Source: Francisella persica ATCC VR-331
GTDB taxonomy: Bacteria > Pseudomonadota > Gammaproteobacteria > Francisellales > Francisellaceae
Reading direction: 5' to 3'
Length of the DNA stretch: 64,000 nt
Assembly: GCF_001653955.1 (NCBI RefSeq)
Contig: NZ_CP013022.1
Location: 930,001-994,000 of the forward strand
Under the pieces are notes generated by a model, which saw only the letters and a list, made by a program, of their open reading frames with translations, made no database searches and was not told the origin of the DNA. The position numbers and the translations under genes are program-made. How positions within the stretch are numbered: the stretch's first letter is position 1; each line of letters starts with the position of its first letter. Shown piece by piece: positions 55,396 to 64,000 of this stretch.

Positions 55396-56865
55396 ATGCG
55401 AGTTTTACATGTATGTAGTGAACTATATCCACTACTAAAAACAGGCGGATTAGCAGATGTCACAGCAGCTTTACCTCCAGCATTATCTAAGTTTGGTGTT
55501 GATAGTAGAGTTTTAGTTCCTGGGTTTCCAGAATTTATTAATGCTGTTGAGAATAAAGAGCTTTTGCTTGAGCTTCCAGGACGATTTGGTAGTGATGAAA
55601 TAGCAGTTTTTTTAGCTAGGATTCCTGACTCAAAGCTTAATATATATGTAATTGATGCTCCTAGTCTATATAATCGCCCTGGTAATCCTTATGCAGATAA
55701 TAAAAATCAAGCTTATTCAGATAACTACTTAAGGTTTGCTTCGTTAGCTTGGATTGCAGTAAGACTTTCTGAGGGGTTAGATTCTCATTGGAGACCAAAT
55801 ATAGTGCATAGTCATGACTGGCACGCTGGGCTAGTACCTGCATACATAAAGGCAAGTGAAATTGCTACGGGGATTAAAACTGTCAAGACTGTCTTTACAA
55901 TACATAATCTCGCGTATCAAGGACTTTTTCCACTAAGTGTTTTCTCAGAGCTAGATTTGCCAGATCATTTCTTAAGCATAAATGGTTTAGAGTTTTATGG
56001 TCAAGTATCTTTTATGAAGGCAGGATTATACTTTGCTGATAAGATTACTACAGTTAGTCCAACATATGCTAAGGAAATACAGACTTATCAACATGGATGT
56101 GGTCTTGAGGGTTTGCTGGCAGATCGTCACAATGACTTATATGGCATTTTAAATGGGGTAGATCCACAAATATGGAATCCTAAAAAAGATTCTTTGATTG
56201 TTGCTAATTACTCGATTACTACAGTGGCTGCAGGTAAAGCAAAGTGTAAAACAGCTCTGCAAGAAATGACAGGTCTAGCAAAAAAAGAAGATGCTCTTTT
56301 GTTTGGTATAGTAACTCGTCTAACTGAGCAGAAAGGCTTAAATCTGTTAATTGAAGCTTTAGCAGAGATAATAAATAGAGGCGGACAGGTAGTATTGCTA
56401 GGTAGTGGTGATAAATATATTGAGGATATTTTTGTAGCTGCTGCTAAAAAACACCCTAAGTCAATTGCTGTACAGATAGGTTATGATGAAGAGCAAGCTC
56501 ATCGTATAGTTGCTGGTTCAGATGTGATACTGGTACCATCACGCTTTGAACCATGTGGTTTAACACAATTATATGGTTTAACTTATGGTACTTTACCATT
56601 AGTCCATAAAGTTGGTGGATTAGTTGATACTGTTACAGATTCTTCTTTGGAGAATTTAGCTGAAGGTACTGCTACTGGATTTGTCTTTGATGAATTTAGT
56701 GTTGAGAGTTTGTTATTAGCAATTCGTAGGGCATTTGCTTTATATAATCGTAAGACAGATTGGAAGAAAGTTAGAAAAACAGCTCTGCAACAGAAAGTAA
56801 CTTGGGACTCATCAGCTGAAAAAATATATCAAATATATAAAAATTTAGTCCGAAAAAATAGTTAA
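55396..56865 (+). CDS. glgA: Glycogen synthase (ADP-glucose)
   Basis: A 489-residue GT5 glycosyltransferase. The ADP-glucose binding motif KTGGL is at residues 16-20 in SELYPLLKTGGLADV, and the second nucleotide-sugar region PSRFEPCGLTQLYGLTYGT is in the C-terminal Rossmann domain (about 375-395). It extends alpha-1,4 chains using the product of glgC. A 106-base gap separates it from glgP. Confidence 0.96.
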   Translation: MRVLHVCSELYPLLKTGGLADVTAALPPALSKFGVDSRVLVPGFPEFINAVENKELLLELPGRFGSDEIAVFLARIPDSKLNIYVIDAPSLYNRPGNPYADNKNQAYSDNYLRFASLAWIAVRLSEGLDSHWRPNIVHSHDWHAGLVPAYIKASEIATGIKTVKTVFTIHNLAYQGLFPLSVFSELDLPDHFLSINGLEFYGQVSFMKAGLYFADKITTVSPTYAKEIQTYQHGCGLEGLLADRHNDLYGILNGVDPQIWNPKKDSLIVANYSITTVAAGKAKCKTALQEMTGLAKKEDALLFGIVTRLTEQKGLNLLIEALAEIINRGGQVVLLGSGDKYIEDIFVAAAKKHPKSIAVQIGYDEEQAHRIVAGSDVILVPSRFEPCGLTQLYGLTYGTLPLVHKVGGLVDTVTDSSLENLAEGTATGFVFDEFSVESLLLAIRRAFALYNRKTDWKKVRKTALQQKVTWDSSAEKIYQIYKNLVRKNS

Positions 56866-56971
56866 ATAATATTGTTATATCATTGTATAGAAAATATTTT
56901 AATGACATTATATTCTTTATTGAAATCAATATTTTAAACTCAAATCAATTTCTTATTAAAGGTTTTGTATA

Positions 56972-59239
56972 ATGAATGAAATAAATCAAATTAAATTATA
57001 TCTTGAAAAAATATTAAATTGTGATGTAAGTGCAGCAAATGATCAAGATTTGTATTATGCATTACTAATTTATGCTAAAGATCAGATTGTAAAACTTCCA
57101 GAGCAAGACTATAAAAAGAAAATTTATTATATTTCTAGTGAATTCCTAATAGGTAAAATGCTAATTAGCAATCTGATAAATCTAGGCGTGTATAATGAGG
57201 TCTGCCAAATACTAAAAGAAAGTGGCAGAGATATTGTACAGATTGAGAAGTTTGAGCCAGAGCCATCACTTGGTAATGGTGGTCTAGGTAGATTAGCCGC
57301 ATGTTTCTTAGATTCTATAGCATCACTAGGTATTCCTGGTACAGGTATTAGCTTGAATTATAATTATGGTTTGTTTAAACAAAAGTTTAAAAACCATTAT
57401 CAAAATGAAAAACCAAATCCATGGATTGAGAAATTAGGCTGGTTAAATAAAAAAGACACTAGATATAAAGTTGATTTTAATGACTTTAGTGTTGAATCAC
57501 AGTTATATGAGATTGATGTTGTTGGCTATCAAAATAATTTTGTCAATAAGCTATGTTTATTTGATATTACTAGTGTTGATACAAGTATCATTGAAGATAA
57601 TATTACTTTTGATAAAACAGCTATTGAGAAAAACTTAACATTGTTCTTATATCCAGATGATAGTGATGAGGCTGGTCATCTTTTAAGGATTTTTCAGCAG
57701 TATTTTATGGTTAGTAATGCGGTGAGTTTGATTTTATCTGATATAACTAACAAAAGCTATTCATTAGCAAACTTACCAGAGCATGCAGTTGTTCAGATTA
57801 ATGATACGCATCCTACTTTAGTTATTCCTGAGCTAATTCGTAAATTAGTGGCTAGTGGTATCGATATCGACAAAGCTATAGATCTTGTAAGTAAAACAGC
57901 AGCTTATACTAATCATACAATTTTAGCAGAGGCTTTAGAGAAGTGGCCTTTGAGATATTTAGAGAAAGTTTTATCTAAAGAAATTATAGATATCATTAAG
58001 TATTTAGACAAAAAAGTAAAACAACAATATAAACAGCCAGAGTTAGCTATCATAGATGCTAATGACTATGTGCATATGGCGCATATTTGTATTCATTATA
58101 GCTTTAGTGTTAATGGCGTTGCAGCATTGCATACAGATATTCTTAAAAAAGCTGAGTTAAAACATTTTAATGAGATATATCCAAATAAGTTTAATAACAA
58201 AACTAATGGTATTACTTTCAGACGCTGGTTATTACAAGCTAACCCAGAGTTAACTGCTTATTTAAAAAGCTTGATTGGTGATAGCTTTGTACAAGATTCT
58301 AAACAACTTGAGAAACTATTAGCATATCATAATGATAAAAATGTCTTAGCTAAACTTGATGAAATTAAGAAAACTAAAAAAGCGCAGTTTATTGAGTTTG
58401 CTAGCTATTATTCTGGGGTTGACCTTTTAGAAAATGGTATATTTGATGTGCAAATAAAGCGTATTCATGAATATAAACGCCAACAAATGAATGCTTTGTA
58501 TATCATTCATAAATACCTTGAGATTAAGTCAGGACTATATCCAAAACCTAAGCGACCAATCAATTTTATCTTTGGTGGAAAAGCAGCGCCTGCGTATATA
58601 ATAGCAAAAGATGTTATTCATCTTATTTTATGTTTACAAGAGCTTATAAATAACGATGCTGATCATTATATACGAGTTTTATTTGTAGAAAATTATAATG
58701 TTAGTATTGCTGAAAAATTAATTCCTGCAGCTGATATATCTGAGCAAATCTCATTAGCATCAAAAGAGGCTAGTGGTACTGGTAATATGAAATTTATGCT
58801 AAATGGTGCTATTACACTTGGTACTATGGATGGTGCTAATGTTGAGATTGCTGATTTAGTAGGAAGTACAAATATTTATACTTTTGGTAAAGATAGTAAC
58901 ACTATTATTGATTTATATAAAACTAGTGGTTATAAAGCTATTGAGTATTATAATAATCCAGTTATTAAAAATGCTGTAGATTTTATAACTTCACCAACAA
59001 TGTTGACTATTGGTGATAAAGATAAATTAACCAGACTATTTAACGAGCTTATAAATAAAGATTGGTTTATGACTTTAATTGACTTGATTGATTATATTAA
59101 GATCAAAGACAAAATGCTTAGAGATTATGAAAATCGCGAAGATTGGTTAAGAATGAGTTTAGTAAATACTGCTAAGTCAGGCTTCTTTAGCTCTGATAGA
59201 ACTATTGGACAGTATAATAAGTATATCTGGAAAATCTAA
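56972..59239 (+). CDS. glgP: Glycogen phosphorylase
   Basis: A 755-residue enzyme, shorter than the 800-830 usual for the family. GNGGLGRLAACFLDS and KRIHEYKRQQMN are conserved phosphorylase motifs and the pyridoxal-phosphate lysine lies in SGTGNMKFMLNGAITLGT. It releases glucose-1-phosphate from glycogen ends. The missing residues are in peripheral loops between about 180 and 250 rather than in the active site. It lies 30 bases before malQ, its partner in breakdown. Confidence 0.95.
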   Translation: MNEINQIKLYLEKILNCDVSAANDQDLYYALLIYAKDQIVKLPEQDYKKKIYYISSEFLIGKMLISNLINLGVYNEVCQILKESGRDIVQIEKFEPEPSLGNGGLGRLAACFLDSIASLGIPGTGISLNYNYGLFKQKFKNHYQNEKPNPWIEKLGWLNKKDTRYKVDFNDFSVESQLYEIDVVGYQNNFVNKLCLFDITSVDTSIIEDNITFDKTAIEKNLTLFLYPDDSDEAGHLLRIFQQYFMVSNAVSLILSDITNKSYSLANLPEHAVVQINDTHPTLVIPELIRKLVASGIDIDKAIDLVSKTAAYTNHTILAEALEKWPLRYLEKVLSKEIIDIIKYLDKKVKQQYKQPELAIIDANDYVHMAHICIHYSFSVNGVAALHTDILKKAELKHFNEIYPNKFNNKTNGITFRRWLLQANPELTAYLKSLIGDSFVQDSKQLEKLLAYHNDKNVLAKLDEIKKTKKAQFIEFASYYSGVDLLENGIFDVQIKRIHEYKRQQMNALYIIHKYLEIKSGLYPKPKRPINFIFGGKAAPAYIIAKDVIHLILCLQELINNDADHYIRVLFVENYNVSIAEKLIPAADISEQISLASKEASGTGNMKFMLNGAITLGTMDGANVEIADLVGSTNIYTFGKDSNTIIDLYKTSGYKAIEYYNNPVIKNAVDFITSPTMLTIGDKDKLTRLFNELINKDWFMTLIDLIDYIKIKDKMLRDYENREDWLRMSLVNTAKSGFFSSDRTIGQYNKYIWKI

Positions 59240-59269
59240 GGTTACTTGAATTCAAATAAGAGAAAATCT

Positions 59270-60736
59270 ATGAAAAAAGCTGGATTATTGTTAGCTATTG
59301 CAAGTTTACCTAGTCAGTTTGGTATAGGCGACTTAGGTGAGAGTGCTTATGAGTTTGTTGATATTATCAAACAAATAGGTACTAAGATTTGGCAAGTATT
59401 ACCACTTACCCCATTAGGTTTTGGTAATTCGCCATATCAGTCTAGTTCTTCTTTTGCAGGTGATGAAATATATATTGCTGTTGATAAGCTAGTAGAGATT
59501 AGCTTATTGGATAGTAAAGATCTTAATCATTTTAATGTAGATGCAGGTATTATCGAGTATGATGCTGTCAGAGTTCACAAAAACCAGTATCTAAAAAAAG
59601 CTTTTGGAAATTTTAATAAATCACAAAACTCAGAGCTTAAATCAGCATATCAAAAGTTTATAACTGAAAATGACTGGGTTAAGAATTATGCTATCTTTAA
59701 AGCTTTTAGAAAGGCTAATGATAACCAAGCTTGGAATTTTTGGCCTCAAGATTATAAAAGTTGGATTAAAGAAAGGACTATAGGATTTGAGCAGTTTCAA
59801 GAAGAAATAGATTACCAAATATTTTTACAATTTATCTTCTATAAGCAGTGGTTTGAGCTAAAAGATTATGCTAATAAAAATAATATTGAAATTATGGGTG
59901 ACTTACCTATCTATCTAGGTTTTGACTCTGCTGATGTATGGGAACATCAGGAAATGTTTTTATTAGATGAAAATCAAAATCCAACTTTTGTGGCTGGTGT
60001 TCCTCCTGATTTTTTCTCAGAAACTGGTCAATTATGGGGAAATCCTTTATATAATTGGGATAGGTTACAGGAAACAAATTTTGACTTTTGGATTGAACGT
60101 TTAGAAGGTAACTTTAAACTATTTGATATTATTAGAATTGATCATTTTAGAGCATTTGATACATATTGGCAGATTCCTGCAAGCGCCAAAACTGCGGTGA
60201 CTGGCAAGTGGGTTGAAGCGCCTGGATATGATTTTTTTGATACAGTATATAAGCGTATTCCTAATGCTAATATTATTGCTGAAGATTTGGGAGATTTGCG
60301 TCAAGAAGTATTTGAATTGCGTGATCACTATAATCTAAAGGGCATGAAAGTCTTCGCATTTCATTTTGATCTTAAAACAGCTAGATTTATTGATGGTAAT
60401 AATATTATTGCTTACTCAGGTACTCATGATAATAACACCTTAAAAGGTTGGTATTTCGATGAGCTAAATAGATATCAAAGAAAACTACTAAAGAGAAATT
60501 TTAAGGCAAATAATAACAATATTTTTAGGAAAATAGTTAAATATTTACTTAGCTGTACAGCTGAGTATGTAATCTTGCCGCTACAAGATATTTTAGAGTT
60601 AGGTAGTGAGGCTAGACTAAATACTCCTGGTACAGTTGGTTCGCCTAATTGGCAATGGAAATTGGTTGATTTTTCATCACTAACAATTAAAGCAGCCTGG
60701 TTATCACAGCAGTTAGCTAATTCTAAGCGCTGCTAA
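59270..60736 (+). CDS. malQ: 4-alpha-glucanotransferase (amylomaltase)
   Basis: A 488-residue GH77 enzyme that moves maltosyl units between short glucans so that phosphorylase can use them. SLPSQFGIGDLG (near residue 10), the barrel strand with RIDHFRAFDTYW (nucleophile Asp), IIAEDLGDL (acid Glu) and SGTHDNNTLKGW (third Asp) mark the family. Start is the ATG at 59270 with AAGAGA before it; an upstream TTG at 59246 is unsupported. Last gene of the glycogen set. Confidence 0.95.
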   Translation: MKKAGLLLAIASLPSQFGIGDLGESAYEFVDIIKQIGTKIWQVLPLTPLGFGNSPYQSSSSFAGDEIYIAVDKLVEISLLDSKDLNHFNVDAGIIEYDAVRVHKNQYLKKAFGNFNKSQNSELKSAYQKFITENDWVKNYAIFKAFRKANDNQAWNFWPQDYKSWIKERTIGFEQFQEEIDYQIFLQFIFYKQWFELKDYANKNNIEIMGDLPIYLGFDSADVWEHQEMFLLDENQNPTFVAGVPPDFFSETGQLWGNPLYNWDRLQETNFDFWIERLEGNFKLFDIIRIDHFRAFDTYWQIPASAKTAVTGKWVEAPGYDFFDTVYKRIPNANIIAEDLGDLRQEVFELRDHYNLKGMKVFAFHFDLKTARFIDGNNIIAYSGTHDNNTLKGWYFDELNRYQRKLLKRNFKANNNNIFRKIVKYLLSCTAEYVILPLQDILELGSEARLNTPGTVGSPNWQWKLVDFSSLTIKAAWLSQQLANSKRC

Positions 60737-60825
60737 TATTTTGATACTTTTATAAGATACTTATTGATAGCTAAATGTGATAAAATCTTTTACAAAATTA
60801 TAATTATGTGAAGATTTTAATTAGT

Positions 60826-61710
60826 ATGCTTACATTTCAAGAAATTATTTTAAAGTTACATCATTATTGGGCGTCAAAAGGTTGTGCAATTATTCAACCA
60901 TTAGATATGGAAGTGGGTGCTGGAACATTTCATCCGGCAACTACGCTAAGAGCAATAGGTCCAGAGCCTTGGACAGCTGCGTATGTACAGCCATCAAGAA
61001 GACCTGCAGATGGTCGCTATGGTGAGAATCCAAATCGTACGCAACACTACTACCAATATCAAGTTGTGATGAAACCATCACCAGATGATATTCAAGAGTT
61101 ATACCTTGGTTCGCTTAGAGAGCTTGGTATCGATCCATTAGAGAACGATATTCGTTTCGTGGAAGATAACTGGGAATCACCAACATTAGGTGCTTGGGGT
61201 CTTGGTTGGGAGGTATGGTCAAATGGTATGGAGATTACACAGTTTACATATTTCCAGCAAGTTGGCGGTCTTGAATGTAAGCCGGTGATGGGTGAAATTA
61301 CTTACGGTCTTGAGCGACTAGCAATGTATATCCAAAGTGTTGATAGTATGTATGATATCTTATGGGCAAATACGCAGAATGGTCCTCTGTATTATCGAGA
61401 TGTGTTTTTGCAAAATGAAGTTGAGATGTCAACTTATAACTTTGAAGAGGCAAATGTTGATGAGCTATTTAAGCAATTTGATTTATTAGAGAAAGAAGGT
61501 TATCGATTAGTTGAGAAAAATCTGCCTATACCTGCTTATGAGTTTGTGTTAAAAGCATCACATACATTTAACTTATTAGATGCTCGCCATGCAATATCTG
61601 TTACAGAAAGACAAGGCTATATTCTAAGAGTTAGGAAGTTATCTCTAGAAGTTGCTAAAGAATACTACAGTGCTAGAGAAAAACTAGGTTTCCCTGCTTT
61701 TAAAAAATAA
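60826..61710 (+). CDS. glyQ: Glycyl-tRNA synthetase alpha subunit
   Basis: A 294-residue catalytic subunit of the alpha2beta2 glycyl-tRNA synthetase. [40 protein letters not shown] and [13 protein letters not shown] are strongly conserved family blocks. I start it at the ATG at 60826, which aligns with other GlyQ proteins; the frame extends to a GTG at 60808. Unusually, glyS does not follow; the next gene is murE, so the beta subunit must be encoded elsewhere, as appears usual for Francisella. Confidence 0.95.
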   Translation: MLTFQEIILKLHHYWASKGCAIIQPLDMEVGAGTFHPATTLRAIGPEPWTAAYVQPSRRPADGRYGENPNRTQHYYQYQVVMKPSPDDIQELYLGSLRELGIDPLENDIRFVEDNWESPTLGAWGLGWEVWSNGMEITQFTYFQQVGGLECKPVMGEITYGLERLAMYIQSVDSMYDILWANTQNGPLYYRDVFLQNEVEMSTYNFEEANVDELFKQFDLLEKEGYRLVEKNLPIPAYEFVLKASHTFNLLDARHAISVTERQGYILRVRKLSLEVAKEYYSAREKLGFPAFKK

Positions 61711-61900
61711 TTTTCAAGATTTTGTAACTTACTATGTAAGTTTTAGCGTATACTTATTTTGCAATAGTAGAAAAAATTATGAAAAACTGCCTAGCATATG
61801 TTCACGCTTTATTGCAAGCCGCAAGCTCGAACAGTTGTAGAGATTGATACTATGACTTTAACAATAGCTTACACAAAGTACTTTGGTTGCAGTGAAAAAA

Positions 61901-63424
61901 ATGAAAAATCAAAATCAAATATTAGAATTCCTGGGAATTAAGGCTTTAGATGATAAAAATATTCTAATTCAATCACTCTATTTAGATAGTCGTAAATGTG
62001 ATGATAAATCAGTATTTATAGCGCTAAAAGGTCAAATTACTGACGGTAATAAATATATTGCTAATGTTTTGGCTAAAGGCGTAAGACTTGTTTTATCTGA
62101 TAATCCTAAGCTAGCTAATGGAGAAAATATTTTTTTTGTAGATAATCTAAAGGATAGGCTCAGTGAATTAGCAAAATGGTTTTATGATTATAGGAAACCA
62201 CAGAATATAATAGGAATAACAGGCACAAATGGTAAGACTTCTATTTCTAATTATATTGCACAGTTTTTAGATTTAAGTTCGCAAAAAACATTACTTTTAG
62301 GTACAAATGGCAATGGTATATATCCTGTTTTGAAAGAAAGCACTCATACAACGCTAGATGTTTTATCATTATATGAGGTTATATTTAGATTTAACTCATC
62401 TGATAAAGTAATACCATGTCTTGCTTCACAATCCACCCCTTCATACTTCAGCAATCTCAGTGACCATGAAGGTGAATTGAGAAACTTAGTAATGGAAGTT
62501 TCTTCACATTCATTAGATCAAAAGCGTGTTGCTGGTTTAGATTTTGATATTGCAGTATTTAGTAATCTTAGTCATGATCATCTTGATTATCATAAAACAA
62601 TGGATAATTATTTTGAGGCTAAAGCTAAGTTATTTAAGTTTAAAAGTCTAAAAAAAGCTGTAATAAATATAGATGATGAGTATGGTCAAAAGTTTTGTGA
62701 AATTTGTTATTGCGATGTTATAACTGTTAGCTTAAAATCAAAAAATGCTGATGTCTATATAAGTGTAAAAAATATACATAATATGCAAATAAGCTTTGAT
62801 TTGTATATTTCTCAAAAGCATATAGGTACTTATCAAACATCTTTGGTTGGTGAGTTTAATCTAATGAATTTAGGTTTAAGCCTAGGTGCATTGTATAGTT
62901 ATATTGCTAGAGAACAACTTTTAGCAAGTATTGCTAGCATTAAGCCAGTAAAAGGTCGTATAGAAGTTATTGAGTTAGATAATAGTACTAAGGTTATAAT
63001 CGATTATGCACATACTCCTGGTGCTTTAGAAAAAGTATTACAGACTTTAAAACAATATTCAAAATCTAATTTGTGGTGTATATTTGGCTGTGGTGGTGAT
63101 AGAGATGTAACCAAAAGGCCTAAAATGGCTCAAATAGCTGAGAGATATGCTAACAAAATAGTAGTTACAGAAGATAATAATCGCTTTGAGAATATTGAAA
63201 ATATTTTTAGTGATATTAAGAAAGGTTTTAATAATCCAGAAAACCATATTTTTATTACCTCTCGTGAAAAGGCTATCAAGTATAGTATAGAGAATACAAG
63301 TCAAGGTGATATTATTCTTTTAGCTGGCAAAGGTCATGAGTGTTACCTTGATAAAAATGGTGTTAAAGAGCATTTTGATGAGCGAGATATTGTAACTAAG
63401 TATAAGTTCCAGTTCAAGTGTTGA
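61901..63424 (+). CDS. murE: UDP-MurNAc-tripeptide synthetase (meso-DAP adding)
   Basis: A 507-residue Mur ligase. The ATP loop is GITGTNGKTS (about 104-113), the central MEVSSHSLDQKRV block holds the metal and substrate contacts, and the C-terminal domain has DYAHTPGALEK and GCGGDRDVTKRP; the diaminopimelate pocket signature is DNNRFENI, near the usual DNPR. About 24 extra residues lie between HTTLDVLSLYEVI and LVMEVSSH compared with E. coli, from an in-frame insertion at about 62400-62475. Start chosen is the ATG at 61901; GTG at 61892 and TTG at 61883 are alternatives. murF follows after 31 bases. Confidence 0.9.
   Translation: MKNQNQILEFLGIKALDDKNILIQSLYLDSRKCDDKSVFIALKGQITDGNKYIANVLAKGVRLVLSDNPKLANGENIFFVDNLKDRLSELAKWFYDYRKPQNIIGITGTNGKTSISNYIAQFLDLSSQKTLLLGTNGNGIYPVLKESTHTTLDVLSLYEVIFRFNSSDKVIPCLASQSTPSYFSNLSDHEGELRNLVMEVSSHSLDQKRVAGLDFDIAVFSNLSHDHLDYHKTMDNYFEAKAKLFKFKSLKKAVINIDDEYGQKFCEICYCDVITVSLKSKNADVYISVKNIHNMQISFDLYISQKHIGTYQTSLVGEFNLMNLGLSLGALYSYIAREQLLASIASIKPVKGRIEVIELDNSTKVIIDYAHTPGALEKVLQTLKQYSKSNLWCIFGCGGDRDVTKRPKMAQIAERYANKIVVTEDNNRFENIENIFSDIKKGFNNPENHIFITSREKAIKYSIENTSQGDIILLAGKGHECYLDKNGVKEHFDERDIVTKYKFQFKC
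62400..62479 (+). repeat. In-frame palindrome-bearing insertion within murE
   Basis: This stretch is richer in G and C than the gene around it and encodes about 24 residues not expected in MurE (VIPCLASQSTPSYFSNLSD). It contains the inverted repeat CCTTCAT (62438-62444) and ATGAAGG (62466-62472) around a 21-base loop, extended outward with bulges to about 62429-62479. It resembles the way palindromic elements insert in frame in Rickettsia and Wolbachia genes. Confidence 0.5.
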
Positions 63425-63455
63425 AGGAGAATGTTAAAGTATTATGGAGAAATAA

Positions 63456-64000
63456 ATGATTAAATCACTAAAACAATTAGCAACCCAAGCAGATTTGGAA
63501 TATTTTGGTGAAGATGTATCAATACAAACAGTAGCTATCAATTCAAATGAAATAAGACATGATGGTCTATTTGTTGCAATTGTGGCTAATCGTGATGGAC
63601 ATGAGTTTATTCCAAATGCTATTGCTAATGGTGCCAAAGCAGTTTTAGTTTCAAAAAAGCAAGATTTAGATATTCCGCAAATAGTTTGTCAAAACACTAT
63701 AAAAGGCTTACGAGCAATAGCAAAAGAATATCGTAAGTCATTAACTATGCCAATAATATCTATAACAGGTAGTTGTGGTAAAACATCTGTTAAAGAAATG
63801 ATTGTAGCTCTACTTGGTGAGAAAAAAATCCATTTTACTCGAGGTAATCTAAATAACTACCTTGGTGTGCCAATGACAGTATTAGAAACTTTACAGAATG
63901 CTGATTTTACAGTTATTGAGGCTGGGACAAATGTTGTTGGTGAGATAAAAGCCGCTGCTGATATCATCCAGCCAAATATAGCAATGATTACAAATATTGG
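63456..64000 (+). CDS. murF: UDP-MurNAc-tripeptide--D-Ala-D-Ala ligase, 5' part
   Basis: The frame is open from the ATG at 63456 to the window end (181 codons). The N-terminal domain has the MurF pattern TVAINSNEIRHDGLFVAIV (RxxxxGDLFVAL-type motif), then the P-loop SITGSCGKTSVKEM and GNLNNYLGVPMTVLE, with VIEAGTNVVGEI, all typical. MurF adds D-Ala-D-Ala to the tripeptide made by MurE, completing the cytoplasmic muropeptide. GGAG lies before the start. Continues beyond the window. Confidence 0.95.
   Translation, partial: MIKSLKQLATQADLEYFGEDVSIQTVAINSNEIRHDGLFVAIVANRDGHEFIPNAIANGAKAVLVSKKQDLDIPQIVCQNTIKGLRAIAKEYRKSLTMPIISITGSCGKTSVKEMIVALLGEKKIHFTRGNLNNYLGVPMTVLETLQNADFTVIEAGTNVVGEIKAAADIIQPNIAMITNI

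Noticed and set aside
61779-61847. A 22-codon ORF (MKNCLAYVHALLQ...) between glyQ and murE as a leader peptide
   Set aside because: No ribosome site, no terminator or attenuator after it, and no run of regulatory codons.

Overview
The window comes from a Francisella genome. The evidence is the end of a Francisella pathogenicity island (start of vgrG, then iglE, pdpB and pdpA, all on the minus strand), a NadM-Nudix fusion enzyme of the kind known from Francisella, a LolC/LolD pair, a complete glycogen cluster, and low-GC coding DNA with strong A/T-ending codon use. No intact insertion sequence and no CRISPR array is visible. At least ten genes are in various states of decay, many broken in several places. 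That is more decay than I would expect in free-living F. novicida, and it lacks the ISFtu-rich look of F. tularensis. A host-restricted or tick-associated lineage (F. persica-like) fits well, but the species call is inference.

Layout. 1-6150: type VI secretion genes of the pathogenicity island. 6396-11538: one rRNA operon (promoter, 16S, tRNA-Ile, tRNA-Ala, 23S, 5S) abutting the island. 11880-14474: M50 site-2 protease, a lipoprotein relic, a small HTH protein and psd. 14571-19838: bamC-like lipoprotein, nadM-nudix, glmU and glmS in one tight operon. 19970-21301: GNAT acetyltransferase relic, rpsU-csp pair, transposase OrfA-like relic. 21458-26092: map, a KfrA-like DNA-binding protein, parC and mtnN. 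26079-27792: membrane protein and sialidase-like protein. 28002-29969: soluble lytic transglycosylase. 29970-34238: a 4.3-kb graveyard holding an MFS transporter, two unidentified genes, a DUF2254 membrane protein and a decayed copy of the dnaE 5' end. 34239-37718: dnaE. 37843-38642: relics of a GIY-YIG nuclease and a peptide deformylase. 38989-40939: lolC and lolD. 41399-45623: glycine cleavage operon in which gcvT, gcvH and gcvPA are broken and only gcvPB is open. 45779-46985: relics of a secreted protein and a shikimate dehydrogenase-like protein. 47019-60736: glycogen metabolism, with pulB and glgB divergent from pgm, glgC, glgA, glgP and malQ. 60826-64000: glyQ, murE and the start of murF.

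How the genes work together. The island genes make the baseplate, spike and membrane complex of the phagosome-escape secretion system. The bamC-nadM-glmU-glmS operon joins outer-membrane assembly, NAD synthesis and UDP-GlcNAc synthesis; murE, murF and slt use or recycle the wall. The glycogen set is complete for synthesis (pgm, glgC, glgA, glgB) and breakdown (glgP, pulB, malQ). The glycine cleavage pathway looks lost, because three of its four operon genes are disrupted. I found no wholly new system. The points most worth following are the duplicated dnaE start, the palindrome-bearing in-frame insertion in murE, the one-sided survival of gcvPB, and an apparently intact secretion module beside so much decay.
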